Notes: generated from the sequence alone by a model not told the origin. A stretch of DNA of 64,000 bases from Betaproteobacteria bacterium (GCA_016219425.1 JACRNB010000006.1:1-64000), one strand, 5' to 3'; numbered from the stretch's first letter, positions 1 through 21,325 are shown. Program-made: numbers and translations.

Positions 1-141
1 GAGATGGTGATGCCTGGGGACAACATCAGCATCACGGTTGCGCTGATCGCCCCCATCGCCATGGAAGACGGCCTGCGCTTCGCCATCCGCGAAGGCGGTC
101 GTACCGTCGGCGCCGGCGTCGTTGCAAAGATCATCGAGTAA
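1..141 (+). CDS. tuf: Elongation factor Tu, 3' end only (first tuf copy)
   Basis: The window opens inside a tuf gene. The 46 codons read from base 1 encode the end of EF-Tu domain 3, finishing in AGVVAKIIE and TAA. The 141 bases are identical to 16444-16584, the end of the second tuf gene, so the genome has two tuf copies kept identical here, as is usual in proteobacteria by gene conversion. EF-Tu delivers aminoacyl-tRNA to the ribosome as a GTP complex. The sequence after the stop differs from that after the second copy. Whether this copy is intact upstream cannot be seen, which matters because the second copy lacks switch I. Confidence 0.97.
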   Translation, partial: EMVMPGDNISITVALIAPIAMEDGLRFAIREGGRTVGAGVVAKIIE

Positions 142-156
142 GGAAAAGCGTTCGAT

Positions 157-186
157 GACAAAAGGCGGAGTGATCCGCCTTTTGTC
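157..186 (+). terminator. Hairpin after tuf, probable terminator
   Basis: A perfect 13-bp stem (157-169 with 174-186) closes a GTGA loop, with an A-rich 5' side and TTTTGTC on the 3' side. It lies 15 bases after the tuf stop and 11 bases before tRNA-Trp, so it probably ends tuf transcription or marks processing ahead of the tRNA. Confidence 0.75.
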
Positions 187-197
187 GTCAGTACTAC

Positions 198-273
198 AGG
201 CCAGTAGCTCAATTGGCAGAGCGTCGGTCTCCAAAACCGAAGGTTGGGGGTTCGATTCCCTCCTGGCCTGCCA
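198..273 (+). tRNA. trnW: tRNA-Trp (anticodon CCA)
   Basis: A 76-base cloverleaf can be folded by eye. The acceptor stem is AGGCCAG/CTGGCCT with discriminator G and an encoded CCA end. The D arm contains AGCTCAATTGGCAGAGC, the anticodon CCA is at 231-233 in a seven-base loop, and the T loop is TTCGATT. The order tuf, tRNA-Trp, secE, nusG, rplK is common in betaproteobacteria, which supports the call. Confidence 0.97.
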
Positions 274-312
274 CACAACATAGACGGAATAAGCCGCGTA
301 AAGCGATCCCTC

Positions 313-660
313 ATGGCGGATAACATCAAATTGCTGGCTGCCGGCCTGCTGATCGTGGCTGGCATCGCTGGTTTCTACCTGTTGGCGGACATGCCAGCGG
401 TCGTGCGTGTGCTGTCGGTCCTCGCGGGTTTGGGGCTTGCCGCTGCGGTGGCCTGGTACACCGAATCGGGTCGCCAGTTCTATGCCTTCGGCCAGGAGTC
501 TGTGGTGGAGGCGCGCAAGGTGGTGTGGCCGACCCGCAAGGAAACGATGCAGAGCACGGGGGTGGTGATCGCCTTCGTGATCGTTACTGCGCTGTTCCTC
601 TGGCTGGTGGATGGCGCCCTCACCTGGGTGGTGCAGCTTCTCATGGGTAGGGGTGAGTGA
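313..660 (+). CDS. secE: Preprotein translocase subunit SecE
   Basis: This 115-residue inner-membrane protein clamps and stabilises SecY in the SecYEG channel. Two hydrophobic helices occupy about residues 5-25 and 32-47. The conserved cytosolic amphipathic segment follows ([13 protein letters not shown], about 70-82), then the essential last membrane helix. The WPTRKE motif is diagnostic. I chose the ATG at 313; the open frame continues upstream into the tRNA, so an earlier start is implausible. Its TGA overlaps the nusG ATG by one base, suggesting translational coupling. Confidence 0.95.
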   Translation: MADNIKLLAAGLLIVAGIAGFYLLADMPAVVRVLSVLAGLGLAAAVAWYTESGRQFYAFGQESVVEARKVVWPTRKETMQSTGVVIAFVIVTALFLWLVDGALTWVVQLLMGRGE

Positions 661-1193
661 TGACGATGCAATGGTATGTGGTTCACGCCTATTCCGGCTT
701 CGAGAAGAGCGTCCAGCGCACCCTGAAGGAGCGCATTGAGCGCGCGGGGATGCAGGATCAGTTTGGCGAGGTGTTGGTGCCGGTGGAAGAGGTCGTCGAG
801 ATGAAGGGCGGCCAGAAGCGCACCACCGAGCGCAAGTTCTTCCCCGGCTATGTGCTGGTGCAGATGGAGATGAATGACGACTCCTGGCATCTGGTGAAGA
901 GCACCGCCAAGGTGACGGGGTTTGTCGGCGGTACCGCCAATAAACCCGCCCCGATCAGTGAGAAGGAAGTTCAGGCCATCCTGCATCAGATGCAGGAAGG
1001 CGTGGAAAAGCCCAAGCACAAGATCACCTTCGAGATCGGTGAGATGGTGCGGGTGGTGGATGGTCCGTTCAACGAATTCAACGGCAGCGTGGAAGACGTG
1101 AACTACGAAAAGAACAAGCTGCGTGTGTCGGTGACCATTTTTGGTCGCGCCACGCCGGTGGAACTGGATTTTTCCCAGATCGAAAAGGCCTGA
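660..1193 (+). CDS. nusG: Transcription termination/antitermination protein NusG
   Basis: NusG binds the RNA polymerase clamp, supports processivity, and links transcription to Rho and the ribosome. The 177 residues contain the NGN domain (starting [12 protein letters not shown], with the [10 protein letters not shown] core) and a C-terminal KOW domain ([16 protein letters not shown]). Length is normal. The ATG at 660 overlaps the secE stop; an ATG two codons later (666) is an alternative start. It sits in the standard secE-nusG-rplKAJL-rpoBC order. Confidence 0.97.
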   Translation: MTMQWYVVHAYSGFEKSVQRTLKERIERAGMQDQFGEVLVPVEEVVEMKGGQKRTTERKFFPGYVLVQMEMNDDSWHLVKSTAKVTGFVGGTANKPAPISEKEVQAILHQMQEGVEKPKHKITFEIGEMVRVVDGPFNEFNGSVEDVNYEKNKLRVSVTIFGRATPVELDFSQIEKA

Positions 1194-1284
1194 GGCCGGA
1201 TCGGTTTGCGCCGGGTAGGCCCGGCAAGAGGAGCGTCAACGGGGAAACCCGGGATGCGATTGAACTCACCTTCAGGAGTTAAAC

Positions 1285-1716
1285 ATGGCCAAGAAGATCG
1301 TCGGCTACGTCAAGCTGCAAGTCCCGGCTGGCAAAGCCAATCCCTCGCCGCCCATCGGCCCAGCACTGGGTCAGCGCGGCCTCAACATCATGGAATTCTG
1401 CAAGTCCTTCAATGCCCAGACCCAGGGTCTGGAGCCGGGCCTGCCGATTCCCGTGGTGATCACCGCTTACGCGGACAAGTCCTTCACCTTCATCATGAAG
1501 ACGCCCCCGGCGACGATTCTGGTGAAGAAGGCTGCCGGCATCACCAAGGGCAGCGCCAAGCCGCATACCGACAAGGTGGGCACCATCACCCGCGCCCAGC
1601 TGGAAGAGATTGCCAAGACCAAGATGCCCGACCTGACTGCCTCCGACATGGACGCCGCCGTGCGCACCATCGCCGGTTCCGCCCGCAGCATGGGCCTCAA
1701 CGTGGAGGGGGTGTGA
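1285..1716 (+). CDS. rplK: 50S ribosomal protein L11
   Basis: L11 (143 residues, normal length) binds the GTPase-associated region of 23S rRNA and is needed for factor binding and RelA activation. The N-terminal domain has the Pro-rich [17 protein letters not shown] signature. The C-terminal RNA-binding domain ends [13 protein letters not shown]. An AGGAG ribosome-binding site lies 8 bases before the ATG. The stop is one base before the rplA start, so the two genes form one translational unit; in other bacteria L1 represses this unit. Confidence 0.98.
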   Translation: MAKKIVGYVKLQVPAGKANPSPPIGPALGQRGLNIMEFCKSFNAQTQGLEPGLPIPVVITAYADKSFTFIMKTPPATILVKKAAGITKGSAKPHTDKVGTITRAQLEEIAKTKMPDLTASDMDAAVRTIAGSARSMGLNVEGV

Positions 1717-1717
1717 C

Positions 1718-2410
1718 ATGGCTTCCAAGCGAATCAAGTCCCTGAAGGCCACGGTCGAGCGGACCAAGAACTATCCCATCGACGAGGCGCTGGCCCTGGT
1801 AAAGGGCGCCGCCACTGCCAAGTTTGATGAATCCATTGATGTTGCCGTCAATCTCGGCGTTGATCCGCGCAAGTCCGACCAAGTGGTGCGGGGCTCCGTG
1901 GTGATGCCGCGCGGCATTGGCAAGACGGTGCGTGTTGCCGTGTTCGCCCAGGGCGCCAACGTCGAGGTGGCCAAGGCCGCCGGCGCCGACATCGTCGGTT
2001 TTGAAGATCTGGCCGCCGACGTGAAGGCCGGCAAGATGGATTTCGACGTGGTTATCGCCACTCCGGACGCCATGCGCGTGGTCGGTCAGTTGGGCCAGAT
2101 TCTGGGTCCGCGCGGCCTGATGCCGAACCCCAAGGTCGGCACCGTCACCCCCAACGTGGCGGAAGCGGTGAAGAACGCCAAGGCCGGTCAGGTGCAGTAC
2201 CGCACCGACAAGGCCGGCATCATTCACGCCACCATCGGTCGCGCCTCGTTCGAGCCTGCGGCCCTGCGCGAGAACCTCGCTGCGCTGATCGAGGCCCTGA
2301 ACAAGGCCAAGCCCGCCGCCAGCAAGGGCGTGTACATGAAGAAAGTGTCCGTCTCCAGCACCATGGGGATCGGCGTGCGCGTGGACCAGACCAGTCTGGC
2401 TGCGCAGTAA
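1718..2410 (+). CDS. rplA: 50S ribosomal protein L1
   Basis: L1 (230 residues) forms the mobile L1 stalk that helps release deacylated tRNA. It is also the translational repressor of the L11-L1 mRNA in studied bacteria. The two-domain core and the signature [16 protein letters not shown] (about 127-142) are clear. Start and length match the family. It is followed by a GC-rich hairpin and the rplJ leader. Confidence 0.98.
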   Translation: MASKRIKSLKATVERTKNYPIDEALALVKGAATAKFDESIDVAVNLGVDPRKSDQVVRGSVVMPRGIGKTVRVAVFAQGANVEVAKAAGADIVGFEDLAADVKAGKMDFDVVIATPDAMRVVGQLGQILGPRGLMPNPKVGTVTPNVAEAVKNAKAGQVQYRTDKAGIIHATIGRASFEPAALRENLAALIEALNKAKPAASKGVYMKKVSVSSTMGIGVRVDQTSLAAQ

Positions 2411-2679
2411 TTACTGGACCCCCGCTTTCGCGGGGGGCGGACTTTGGGCCGTCGTCCGCCCGGAAACGGAAGGATGGCGGATCGTCAAAGACCGCAGGCG
2501 CTGCGGGCGTGGTTGGCCCAAGGCTTAATGGCAACGGCCTGCGCAGACGGTGTAACCCGAACAGGATTGATGGCCGTATGTGTCTACAGTCGGCAAGACT
2601 CCTGGTTCAGGTCGCCGTGGGTGCGGCGTGATGGATGTGAGTCCTCTCGCCGTGTGTTGACTTGATAGGAGGAAAGACC
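2411..2679 (+). promoter_or_regulatory. rplJL leader with predicted L10 binding structure
   Basis: These 269 bases separate rplA and rplJ and hold no credible gene. A GC hairpin with C-rich and G-rich arms lies at about 2418-2438. CGCAGGC at 2493-2499 pairs with GCCTGCG at 2537-2543 to close a long stem, followed by GCAGACGGTG, the sort of core expected in the mRNA leader bound by the L10-(L7/L12)4 complex for autogenous repression. The fold is by eye; the functional role is inferred from family knowledge and position. Confidence 0.65.
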
Positions 2680-3201
2680 TTGAGTCTGAATCTCGATGAC
2701 AAAAAAGCCGTAGTGGCGGAGGTGTCGGCACAGGTAGCCAGCGCCCAGACCATCGTTGTGGCCGAATACCGCGGCGTCAAGGTGAGTGATCTCACCGTGC
2801 TGCGCAAGAAGGCCCGCGAATCTGGCGTGTACCTGCGTGTGTTGAAAAACACCCTCGTTCGTCGTGCGGTGGCGGAAACCTCGTTCGCCGGTTTGGCCGA
2901 GCACATGGTCGGCCCGCTGATCTACAGCGTGTCCACCGACCCGGTGGCTGCCGCCAAGGTGTTGAACGACTTCGCCAAGACCAATGACAAGCTGGTCATG
3001 AAGGCGGGTTCTTACGCCGGCAAGGTGCTGGATACCGCGGGCGTACAAGCCCTGGCGTCCATCCCCAGCCGCGAAGTGCTGCTGTCCAAGCTGCTGGGCG
3101 TCATGCAGGCCCCGGTGTCCGGTTTTGCCGGCGCCCTGGCTGCACTCGCCAAGCAACGCGAGGAAGCCGCCGCACCCGCCGCGGAAGCGGTCGCCGCCTG
3201 A
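2680..3201 (+). CDS. rplJ: 50S ribosomal protein L10
   Basis: L10 (173 residues) anchors L7/L12 dimers to the ribosomal stalk base. It begins [15 protein letters not shown] as in betaproteobacterial homologues. The start is a TTG at 2680, chosen because a strong AGGAGG lies at 2667-2672 with a 7-base spacer; the alternative TTG at 2662 would put this site inside the gene. The C-terminal helix region ends in an Ala/Glu-rich tail that binds L7/L12. A weak start codon plus the leader fits autogenous control. Confidence 0.95.
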   Translation: MSLNLDDKKAVVAEVSAQVASAQTIVVAEYRGVKVSDLTVLRKKARESGVYLRVLKNTLVRRAVAETSFAGLAEHMVGPLIYSVSTDPVAAAKVLNDFAKTNDKLVMKAGSYAGKVLDTAGVQALASIPSREVLLSKLLGVMQAPVSGFAGALAALAKQREEAAAPAAEAVAA

Positions 3202-3240
3202 TCGCACGATCCCCACATATCTCAATCTGGAGTTTTGAAC

Positions 3241-3612
3241 ATGGCTATTAGCAAAGAAGACATCCTGGAAGCCGTCGGCGCGATGACGGTGATGGAACTG
3301 AACGATCTGGTAAAGGCGTTCGAAGAGAAGTTCGGCGTTTCCGCCGCTTCCATGGCGGTGGCCGGCCCTGGCGCCGGTCCTGCTGCGGTGGTGGAAGAGC
3401 AGACCGAATTCACCGTGATCCTGACCGCCGCTGGCGCCAACAAGGTTGGCACCATCAAGGTGGTTCGCGCCCTCACCGGTCTGGGTCTGAAGGAAGCCAA
3501 GGATCTGGTGGACGGCGCTCCCAAGCCCGTCAAGGAAGGCTGTCCCAAGGCCGAAGCCGACGACATCCTCAAGCAATTGGTGGAAGCCGGCGCCACTGCC
3601 GAGATCAAGTAA
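3241..3612 (+). CDS. rplL: 50S ribosomal protein L7/L12
   Basis: This 123-residue multicopy stalk protein recruits translational GTPases. An N-terminal dimerisation domain ([11 protein letters not shown]) leads into an Ala/Gly/Pro hinge (about 37-50). The conserved C-terminal domain includes [19 protein letters not shown]. Length and start are typical. A hairpin 20 bases after the stop probably attenuates read-through into rpoBC. Confidence 0.98.
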   Translation: MAISKEDILEAVGAMTVMELNDLVKAFEEKFGVSAASMAVAGPGAGPAAVVEEQTEFTVILTAAGANKVGTIKVVRALTGLGLKEAKDLVDGAPKPVKEGCPKAEADDILKQLVEAGATAEIK

Positions 3613-3632
3613 TTCGGACGTGGCTGGTCAAA

Positions 3633-3662
3633 GGCTGGCGGTCAAAAGACCGCCGGCCTTTT
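3633..3662 (+). terminator. Attenuator-type terminator between rplL and rpoB
   Basis: An 11-bp stem (3633-3643 with 3648-3658, one G-U pair) has an AAAA loop and is followed by TTTT. In other bacteria a partial terminator here lowers rpoBC transcription relative to the ribosomal genes; that role is inferred. Confidence 0.8.
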
Positions 3663-3754
3663 GCCGCTTCATGGCGTATTACCAGGCGCCAAGCACCAGG
3701 ATTTACCCGACGTGAACCCTGACGCCTGATTCCTGTCCCTGACACGGAGCTGTT

Positions 3755-8074
<4,320 letters not shown>

Positions 8075-8098
8075 TCGGGTCTCAGGAGCAAAGCGAAC

Positions 8099-12304
<4,206 letters not shown>

Positions 12305-12322
12305 GTAAAAGGTCGAGCGCGC

Positions 12323-12351
12323 TTGACAGCGGGGGGTTGCCCCCCTAGAAT
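12323..12351 (+). promoter_or_regulatory. Sigma-70 promoter of the str operon
   Basis: TTGACA (12323-12328), a 17-base spacer and TAGAAT (12346-12351) form a near-consensus promoter 90 bases before rpsL. The spacer is largely one palindrome, six G, TTG, six C. This could also act as a GC hairpin in rpoC read-through RNA, although no T run follows it. Confidence 0.85.
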
Positions 12352-12370
12352 CCGCGCTCTTTTTCCAGAG

Positions 12371-12402
12371 CGGCCCGCGCAAACCACCGTTTGCGCGGGC
12401 CG
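12371..12402 (+). promoter_or_regulatory. Perfect 14-bp hairpin in the rpsL leader
   Basis: Bases 12371-12384 pair perfectly with 12389-12402 around a CACC loop. A smaller hairpin CGCTCT/AGAGCG (12355-12372) abuts it. No T run follows, so it is not a simple terminator. It would lie near the 5' end of mRNA from the promoter at 12323, where it could protect the transcript or act as a control element. Function is inferred. Confidence 0.6.
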
Positions 12403-12440
12403 TAATGTTCAGGTTCCACGATTTCTTGAGATAGCGTTCG

Positions 12441-12818
12441 ATGCCTACCATCAACCAATTGGTGCGGAAGCCGCGTGTGGCCCCGCAAGACAAGAGCAAA
12501 GTTCCGGCCATGGAGGCCTGCCCGCAGAAACGCGGCGTATGTACCCGTGTCTACACCACCACCCCGAAGAAGCCGAACTCGGCGCTGCGTAAGGTGGCCA
12601 AGGTGCGGCTGTCCAACGGCTTTGAAGTCATCGGCTACATCGGCGGCGAAGGGCACAACCTGCAAGAGCACTCCGTAGTGCTGGTGCGCGGCGGACGGGT
12701 CAAGGATTTGCCGGGCGTGCGCTACCACATCGTGCGTGGTTCCCTGGACACTGCCGGCGTCAAAGACCGCAAGCAGTCCCGTTCGAAATACGGCGCGAAG
12801 CGCGCCAAGAAGGCCTGA
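12441..12818 (+). CDS. rpsL: 30S ribosomal protein S12
   Basis: S12 (125 residues) shapes the decoding centre and is the classic streptomycin target. The decoding-centre loops [11 protein letters not shown] and [12 protein letters not shown] are intact, and the sequence is of the wild-type, streptomycin-sensitive form at the lysine in TPKKPN. First gene of the str operon, followed by rpsG, fusA and tuf. Confidence 0.98.
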   Translation: MPTINQLVRKPRVAPQDKSKVPAMEACPQKRGVCTRVYTTTPKKPNSALRKVAKVRLSNGFEVIGYIGGEGHNLQEHSVVLVRGGRVKDLPGVRYHIVRGSLDTAGVKDRKQSRSKYGAKRAKKA

Positions 12819-12851
12819 TCGGCCATCTGACACTGAGCAAGCGAGAAAAAC

Positions 12852-13322
12852 ATGCCCCGTCGTCGTGAGGTTCCCAAGCGTATCGTCCTGCCGGACCCGA
12901 AGTTTGGCAGCACCGAAGTGGCCAAGTTCATGAACGTGATCATGAACAGCGGCAAGAAGGCCGTTGCCGAGCGCATCGTTTATGGTGCGTTCGAGCAGAT
13001 CAACAAAAAGGCCGGGAAAGACCCGGTCGAGGTGTTTGGTCAGGCCATGTCCAATGTGCGTCCCATCGTCGAGGTCAAGTCTCGTCGCGTCGGCGGCGCC
13101 AACTACCAGGTTCCGGTGGAAGTGCGCCCTGCGCGCCGCGCCGCCCTGGCGATGCGCTGGATCAAGGAAGCTGCGCGCAAGCGGGGCGAGAAGTCCATGG
13201 GTCAGCGTCTGGCCGGTGAATTGATGGACGCCGCGGAAGGCCGTGGCGGGGCCATGAAGAAGCGCGAGGAAGTGCACCGCATGGCGGAGGCCAACAAGGC
13301 CTTCTCCCACTTCCGCTTCTAA
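12852..13322 (+). CDS. rpsG: 30S ribosomal protein S7
   Basis: S7 (156 residues) nucleates assembly of the 30S head and contacts E-site tRNA. It starts [19 protein letters not shown] and contains the conserved [11 protein letters not shown]-like helix region (here [12 protein letters not shown]) and the [17 protein letters not shown] end. Length is normal. In enterobacteria S7 represses translation within the str mRNA. It lies 33 bases after rpsL. Confidence 0.98.
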   Translation: MPRRREVPKRIVLPDPKFGSTEVAKFMNVIMNSGKKAVAERIVYGAFEQINKKAGKDPVEVFGQAMSNVRPIVEVKSRRVGGANYQVPVEVRPARRAALAMRWIKEAARKRGEKSMGQRLAGELMDAAEGRGGAMKKREEVHRMAEANKAFSHFRF

Positions 13323-13340
13323 TCGCAAGGAAATACAGCC

Positions 13341-15434
<2,094 letters not shown>

Positions 15435-15450
15435 TTTAAGGAATACGGAA

Positions 15451-16584
<1,134 letters not shown>

Positions 16585-16599
16585 ATCGACCAGTCCGCC

Positions 16600-16845
16600 A
16601 TGGAGATCGTTGATACCGCCAAGCGCACTGGCGCCGTGGTCAAGGGCCCCGTGCCTCTGCCCACCTCCATTGAGCGCTTCGATATCCTGCGTTCTCCTCA
16701 CGTGAACAAGACCTCCCGCGACCAGTTGGAGATCCGCACCCACAAGCGCCTGATGGACATCATCGACCCCACCGACAAGACCGTGGATGCGCTGATGAAG
16801 CTGGACCTGCCCGCAGGCGTGGACGTCGAAATCAAGTTGCAGTAA
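16600..16845 (+). CDS. rpsJ: 30S ribosomal protein S10, missing its N-terminus
   Basis: S10 is a 30S head protein and, as NusE, an antitermination factor. The frame reads [21 protein letters not shown] from base 16585, directly after the tuf TAA. From there to the stop are 86 codons. A normal 103-residue S10 has 17 residues before this isoleucine (MxNQKIRIRLKAFDxRL), so the start codon, first beta strand and all intergenic spacer are missing. The first in-frame ATG, at 16600, would give 81 residues with no ribosome-binding site of its own. S10 is essential, so either an intact copy exists elsewhere or the junction is artificial. Confidence 0.9.
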   Translation: MEIVDTAKRTGAVVKGPVPLPTSIERFDILRSPHVNKTSRDQLEIRTHKRLMDIIDPTDKTVDALMKLDLPAGVDVEIKLQ

Positions 16846-16954
16846 TGCTTTGAGCAGGGGGGCGATATTGCCTCCCCCTTGCAGTACTAAGTTGGTAGTA
16901 CGTTGAATCGCGCCGGCCAATTGCAGTCGGCACCTTTTTTGAAGGGAACTACAA

Positions 16955-17599
16955 ATGTCTCTAGGCCTTGTCGGTCGCAAGATTGGCATGACCCGCATTT
17001 TTACCGAGGACGGCGTGTCCGTTCCGGTAACGGTGCTGGACGTGTCGAACAATCGCGTCAGCCAAGTTAAGACGACCGGAACGGATGGCTATACCGCCCT
17101 CCAGGTCGCTTATGGCAGCCGTAAACCCAGCCGTTTGACCAAGGCCGTGACCGGCCATCTGGCCAAGGGCGGCGTGGACGCGGCAGCGGGTATGACGGAA
17201 TTCCATGTGTCAGCGGACATCGCCGCCCAGTACCAACCCGGCGTCAAGATCGCTGTGGAGATCTTCCAGGCGGGTCAGATGGTGGATGTCTCCGGTGTGA
17301 CGCAGGGCAAGGGTTTCGCCGGCACCATCAAGCGGCACCACTTCAAGTCCCAGCGCGCCACCCACGGCAACTCGCGGTCCCACAACGTGCCCGGCTCCAT
17401 CGGCCAGGCGCAGGATCCCGGTCGCATCTTCCCTGGCAAGCGCATGTCCGGCCATCTGGGTGCGGTCAACCGCACGGTGCAGAACCTGGAAGTGGTGCGC
17501 GTTGACAGCGAACGCGGCCTGCTGCTGGTGAAGGGCGCCGTGCCCGGCTCCAAGGGCGGCGATGTGGTCGTTCGCCCCGCCGTGAAAGGAGCTGCGTAA
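16955..17599 (+). CDS. rplC: 50S ribosomal protein L3
   Basis: L3 (214 residues) reaches toward the peptidyl-transferase centre and initiates 50S assembly. It starts [15 protein letters not shown]. The conserved loop with the methylated-glutamine region is present ([18 protein letters not shown]). Length is normal. The 109 bases after rpsJ contain an imperfect GC hairpin (about 16855-16880) and a small inverted repeat GTACTA/TAGTAC. Its TAATG overlaps the rplD start. Confidence 0.98.
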   Translation: MSLGLVGRKIGMTRIFTEDGVSVPVTVLDVSNNRVSQVKTTGTDGYTALQVAYGSRKPSRLTKAVTGHLAKGGVDAAAGMTEFHVSADIAAQYQPGVKIAVEIFQAGQMVDVSGVTQGKGFAGTIKRHHFKSQRATHGNSRSHNVPGSIGQAQDPGRIFPGKRMSGHLGAVNRTVQNLEVVRVDSERGLLLVKGAVPGSKGGDVVVRPAVKGAA

Positions 17600-18222
17600 T
17601 GGATCTCAAGCTTATCAATGACCAGGGTCAGGAAGCCGGCGCCGTCGCCGCCTCCGACGCCCTGTTCGGTCGCGAATACAACGAAGCCCTGGTGCATCAG
17701 CTGGTAACGGCCTATCTGGCCAACGCCCGCAGCGGCGACCGCGCCCAGTTGACCCGCGCCGAGGTGCGTCACAGCACCAAGAAGCCGTTCAAGCAGAAGG
17801 GTACGGGCCGCGCTCGCGCCGGTATGACTTCTTCGCCGATCTGGCGTGGCGGCGGTCGCACCTTCCCGAACAAGCCGGACGAGAACTTCACCCAGAAGGT
17901 GAACCGCAAGATGTTCCGCGCCGGCATCGCCTCCATCCTGTCGCGCCTTGCCGCTGATGGCCGTCTGAACGTGATCGAGGACATGGGTGTGGACTCCCCC
18001 AAGACCAAGATCCTGGCCGGCAAGCTCAAGGGTATGGGGATCAACAATCGCGTCCTGATCATCTCCCCGGTGGTGGACGACAACCTGTGGCTGTCCGCCC
18101 GCAACCTGCACAACGTGCTGGTGCTGGAGCCGCAACAGGCCGACCCCGTCAGCCTGATCCGTTATGACCGCGTGCTGATGACGCGCGATGCGGTCAAGTC
18201 TTTCGAGGAGATGTACGCATGA
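17599..18222 (+). CDS. rplD: 50S ribosomal protein L4
   Basis: L4 (207 residues) lines the exit tunnel and, in enterobacteria, represses its own operon. The extended loop [16 protein letters not shown] (about 60-75) and [12 protein letters not shown] are typical. The ATG shares one base with the rplC stop, and its own stop overlaps the rplW ATG, giving a tightly coupled rplC-D-W block. Confidence 0.98.
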   Translation: MDLKLINDQGQEAGAVAASDALFGREYNEALVHQLVTAYLANARSGDRAQLTRAEVRHSTKKPFKQKGTGRARAGMTSSPIWRGGGRTFPNKPDENFTQKVNRKMFRAGIASILSRLAADGRLNVIEDMGVDSPKTKILAGKLKGMGINNRVLIISPVVDDNLWLSARNLHNVLVLEPQQADPVSLIRYDRVLMTRDAVKSFEEMYA

Positions 18223-18530
18223 ACGCCGTGCCGATGAAAGAGGAGCGTCTGCTCCAGGTCATCCTCGCCCCGGTCATCTCCGAGAAGGCGACGATGGTGG
18301 CCGACAAGCGCGAACAGGTGATCTTCCGCGTCGCCACCGATGCCACCAAGCCCGAGATCAAGGCCGCTGTGGAGTTGCTGTTCAAGGTCCAGGTCAAGGA
18401 TGTCCAGGTGCTGAACGTGAAGGGCAAGTCCAAGCGTTTTGGCCGCTTCTTTGGTCGCCGTTCCGGTTGGAAGAAGGCCTATGTCTGCCTTCAGCCCGGC
18501 CAGGAACTCAACTTTGCGGCAGGAGAATAA
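18219..18530 (+). CDS. rplW: 50S ribosomal protein L23
   Basis: L23 (103 residues) lies at the tunnel exit and docks trigger factor and SRP. It shows [20 protein letters not shown] at the start and the loop [18 protein letters not shown]-like segment (here [15 protein letters not shown]). The ATG at 18219 overlaps the rplD stop; an internal Met at codon 6 is less likely as the start. Confidence 0.97.
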   Translation: MNAVPMKEERLLQVILAPVISEKATMVADKREQVIFRVATDATKPEIKAAVELLFKVQVKDVQVLNVKGKSKRFGRFFGRRSGWKKAYVCLQPGQELNFAAGE

Positions 18531-18533
18531 GTC

Positions 18534-19358
18534 ATGTTGGTGAAAGTCAAACCGACCTCCGCTGGTCGTCGCGCCGTCGTCAAGGTGGTCTCGCCCTATC
18601 TGCACAAGGGCAAGCCGGTGGCCGCGCTGGTGGAAAAACAGAACAGCACGGCGGGCCGTAACAACAACGGTCACATCACGACGCGTCACAAGGGCGGCGG
18701 ACACAAGCAGCACTACCGCATGGTTGATTTCCGTCGCAACAAGGACGGCATCCCGGCCAAGGTCGAGCGCATTGAGTACGACCCGAACCGCAGCGCACAC
18801 ATCGCCCTGCTGTGTTACGCCGACGGCGAGCGCCGCTACATCATCGCCCCGCGCGGTGTGGAAGCGGGCGCCACCCTGATCTCCGGCGCCGAGTCGCCGA
18901 TCAAGCCCGGCAACTGCCTGCCCCTGCGCAACATCCCCGTGGGTTCCACCATCCACTGCATCGAGATGCTGCCCGGCAAGGGCGCGCAGATCGCCCGCTC
19001 CGCCGGCGCTTCCGTCCAGCTTCTGGCGCGCGAAGGCAGCTACGCCCAGTTGCGTCTGCGTTCCGGCGAGATTCGCAAGGTGCACATCGACTGCCGCGCC
19101 ACCCTGGGTGAAGTCGGCAACGAAGAGCACAGCCTGCGTTCCATCGGCAAGGCCGGCGCCAACCGCTGGCGTGGCATCCGTCCGACCGTTCGTGGCGTCG
19201 CCATGAACCCGGTGGACCACCCGCATGGCGGCGGCGAGGGCAAGACCGGCGAAGGCCGCGTCCCGGTCACCCCCTGGGGTGTGCCGACCAAGGGCTACCG
19301 CACCCGCAACAACAAGCGCACCGACAGCATGATCGTGCGCCGCCGTAACAAAGCGTAA
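18534..19358 (+). CDS. rplB: 50S ribosomal protein L2
   Basis: L2 (274 residues) is needed for subunit joining and peptidyl-transferase activity. The conserved C-terminal [15 protein letters not shown] loop with its essential histidine is present. The two RNA-binding beta-barrel domains are full length. It follows rplW by 3 bases with a GGAGA site before the ATG. Confidence 0.98.
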   Translation: MLVKVKPTSAGRRAVVKVVSPYLHKGKPVAALVEKQNSTAGRNNNGHITTRHKGGGHKQHYRMVDFRRNKDGIPAKVERIEYDPNRSAHIALLCYADGERRYIIAPRGVEAGATLISGAESPIKPGNCLPLRNIPVGSTIHCIEMLPGKGAQIARSAGASVQLLAREGSYAQLRLRSGEIRKVHIDCRATLGEVGNEEHSLRSIGKAGANRWRGIRPTVRGVAMNPVDHPHGGGEGKTGEGRVPVTPWGVPTKGYRTRNNKRTDSMIVRRRNKA

Positions 19359-19368
19359 GGGGTAAGAC

Positions 19369-19647
19369 ATGTCTCGTTCCGTAAAAAAAGGCCCCTTCGT
19401 TGACGGGCACCTGATGAAAAAGGTGATGACGGCCCTGGCTGTGGGTGACAAGAAGCCGATCAAGACCTGGTCGCGTCGCTCTACCGTGCTGCCCGACTTC
19501 ATCGGTCTGACGCTGGCCGTGCATAACGGCAAACAGCACATCCCCGTGTTCGTCACGGAAAACATGGTTGGTCACAAGCTCGGCGAGTTCTCGCTGACCC
19601 GGACGTTCAAGGGTCATGCCGCCGACAAGAAGACCAAGAAGAAATAA
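19369..19647 (+). CDS. rpsS: 30S ribosomal protein S19
   Basis: S19 (92 residues) forms a 30S head complex with S13 near the A site. [18 protein letters not shown] at the start and [15 protein letters not shown] near the end are diagnostic. Length and position between rplB and rplV are standard. Confidence 0.98.
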   Translation: MSRSVKKGPFVDGHLMKKVMTALAVGDKKPIKTWSRRSTVLPDFIGLTLAVHNGKQHIPVFVTENMVGHKLGEFSLTRTFKGHAADKKTKKK

Positions 19648-19658
19648 GGAGATCAGCG

Positions 19659-19988
19659 ATGCAAGTTTCCGCAATTCTCAATGGCACGCGGCTTTCCGCC
19701 CAGAAGGCCCGTCTCGTGGCTGACATGGTGCGCGGCAAGCCCGTGGACCAGGCGCTGAACATCCTGACCTTCTCTCCCCAGAAAGCCGCCTTCACGATCA
19801 AGAAGGTGCTGGAGTCCGCCATCGCCAACGCCGAGCATAACGAAGGCGCCGACATCGACGAACTCTCGGTCAAGACCATCTACGTCGATCAGGGCCCCGT
19901 GCTCAAGCGCTTTACGGCGCGGGCAAAAGGGCGTGGCAACCGCATTAGCAAACCGACCTGTCACATCACTGTGACGGTTGGGGATTGA
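19659..19988 (+). CDS. rplV: 50S ribosomal protein L22
   Basis: L22 (109 residues) extends a beta hairpin into the exit tunnel, where macrolide-resistance mutations arise. The [18 protein letters not shown] motif and the hairpin [17 protein letters not shown] are clear, without an insertion in the hairpin tip. Ribosome-binding site AAGGAG precedes the ATG. Confidence 0.98.
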   Translation: MQVSAILNGTRLSAQKARLVADMVRGKPVDQALNILTFSPQKAAFTIKKVLESAIANAEHNEGADIDELSVKTIYVDQGPVLKRFTARAKGRGNRISKPTCHITVTVGD

Positions 19989-19997
19989 GGAAAGGCT

Positions 19998-20702
19998 ATG
20001 GGACAGAAGATTCATCCGACTGGATTCCGGCTCGCAGTCAACAAGGGCTGGACCTCCAAGTGGTTCTCCAGCACCAAAAACTACTCGACTACGCTGAACG
20101 AAGACATCAAGGTGCGCGACTTCTTGAAGAAGAAGCTTGCCCACGCCTCGATCAGCAAGATCGTGATCGAGCGGCCTGCAAAGAACGCGCGCATCACGTT
20201 GTTCTCCTCCCGTCCCGGCGTCGTCATCGGCAAGAAGGGCGAGGACATCGAGAACCTGCGCAAGCAGCTCAACGCCATGATGTCCGTGCCGGTCACGCTG
20301 AACATCGAGGAAGTGCGCAAGCCCGAGATCGACTCCAACCTGATCGCCCAGTCCATCGCCACCCAGCTTGAGAAACGCATCATGTTCCGCCGCGCCATGA
20401 AGCGCGCCATGCAGAACGCCATGCGGTTCGGCGCCCAGGGCATCAAGATCATGTCCGCCGGACGTCTGAACGGGGCTGAAATCGCCCGTACCGAGTGGTA
20501 CCGCGAAGGCCGTGTGCCCCTGCACACCCTGCGCGCCGATATCGACTACGGCGTTGCCGAGGCGCAGACCACCTATGGCGTCATCGGCATCAAGGTCTGG
20601 GTCTACAAGGGTGAGAACCTGGGTCGCGGCGCCGCCCCCGTCGCCGCTCCCGAACCCGAGCGCAAGCCCCGCCGCAGCGGTCCGCGCGCCGGAAAGGAGT
20701 AA
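19998..20702 (+). CDS. rpsC: 30S ribosomal protein S3
   Basis: S3 (234 residues) is part of the mRNA entry gate and helicase. It starts [11 protein letters not shown], and the KH-type domain contains [11 protein letters not shown]. The C-terminal domain ends in the usual variable basic tail ([14 protein letters not shown]). Normal length and position. Confidence 0.98.
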   Translation: MGQKIHPTGFRLAVNKGWTSKWFSSTKNYSTTLNEDIKVRDFLKKKLAHASISKIVIERPAKNARITLFSSRPGVVIGKKGEDIENLRKQLNAMMSVPVTLNIEEVRKPEIDSNLIAQSIATQLEKRIMFRRAMKRAMQNAMRFGAQGIKIMSAGRLNGAEIARTEWYREGRVPLHTLRADIDYGVAEAQTTYGVIGIKVWVYKGENLGRGAAPVAAPEPERKPRRSGPRAGKE

Positions 20703-20708
20703 AGAGTC

Positions 20709-21125
20709 ATGCTGCAACCTGCACGCAGGAAATACCGCATGGAACAGAAGGGCCGCAATACCGGCCTGGCTACCCGTGGCGCCAAGGTGAGTTTTGGTGA
20801 ATTCGGTCTCAAGGCTATCGGTCGCGGTCGCCTGACCGCCCGCCAGATCGAGGCTGCGCGTCGCGCCATGACCCGTCACATCAAGCGGGGTGGCCGTATC
20901 TGGATTCGCATCTTCCCGGACAAGCCCATCTCCCAGAAACCCGCCGAAGTCCGTATGGGTAACGGCAAGGGCAACCCGGAGTACTACGTGGCCGAGATCC
21001 AGCCGGGTAAGGTGTTGTACGAAATGGAAGGTGTGGACGAGATCACCGCGCGCGAGGCCTTCAAGTTGGCCGCCGCCAAGCTGCCGATCCCGACCACGTT
21101 TGTGACCCGTCACTTTGGGGTGTGA
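20709..21125 (+). CDS. rplP: 50S ribosomal protein L16
   Basis: L16 (138 residues) organises the A-site tRNA region and is a late assembly protein. It starts [16 protein letters not shown] and carries [32 protein letters not shown] motifs, with the hydroxylation-site loop near MGNGKGNPE. Length is normal. Confidence 0.98.
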   Translation: MLQPARRKYRMEQKGRNTGLATRGAKVSFGEFGLKAIGRGRLTARQIEAARRAMTRHIKRGGRIWIRIFPDKPISQKPAEVRMGNGKGNPEYYVAEIQPGKVLYEMEGVDEITAREAFKLAAAKLPIPTTFVTRHFGV

Positions 21126-21126
21126 G

Positions 21127-21321
21127 ATGAATGCAACCGAACTTCGTGCCAAAACTGCGGCTGAGCTCAAGGAAGAACTGAAGGCGCTGCTGCGCAACCA
21201 GTTCAGCCTGCGCATGCAGATCTCCACCCAGCAATCCAACAAGACTGACCAACTGCGCAAGGTTGGCCGCGACATCGCGCGCGTCAAGACCGTGATGCAC
21301 CAGGTCAAGGCCGGAAACTGA
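21127..21321 (+). CDS. rpmC: 50S ribosomal protein L29
   Basis: L29 (64 residues) is a two-helix protein at the tunnel exit near L23. It contains [18 protein letters not shown] and the [14 protein letters not shown]-terminal helix. The ATG at 21127 is four bases after the end of the rplP coding frame (GTGTGAGATG). An upstream in-frame start would lie within rplP and is unlikely. Confidence 0.96.
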   Translation: MNATELRAKTAAELKEELKALLRNQFSLRMQISTQQSNKTDQLRKVGRDIARVKTVMHQVKAGN

Positions 21322-21325
21322 CGAG

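Noticed and set aside
12331-12345. G6-TTG-C6 hairpin as the rpoC terminator
   Set aside because: It has a 3-base loop and no T run, and it is the spacer of a near-consensus promoter. A terminator role is possible but not supported.
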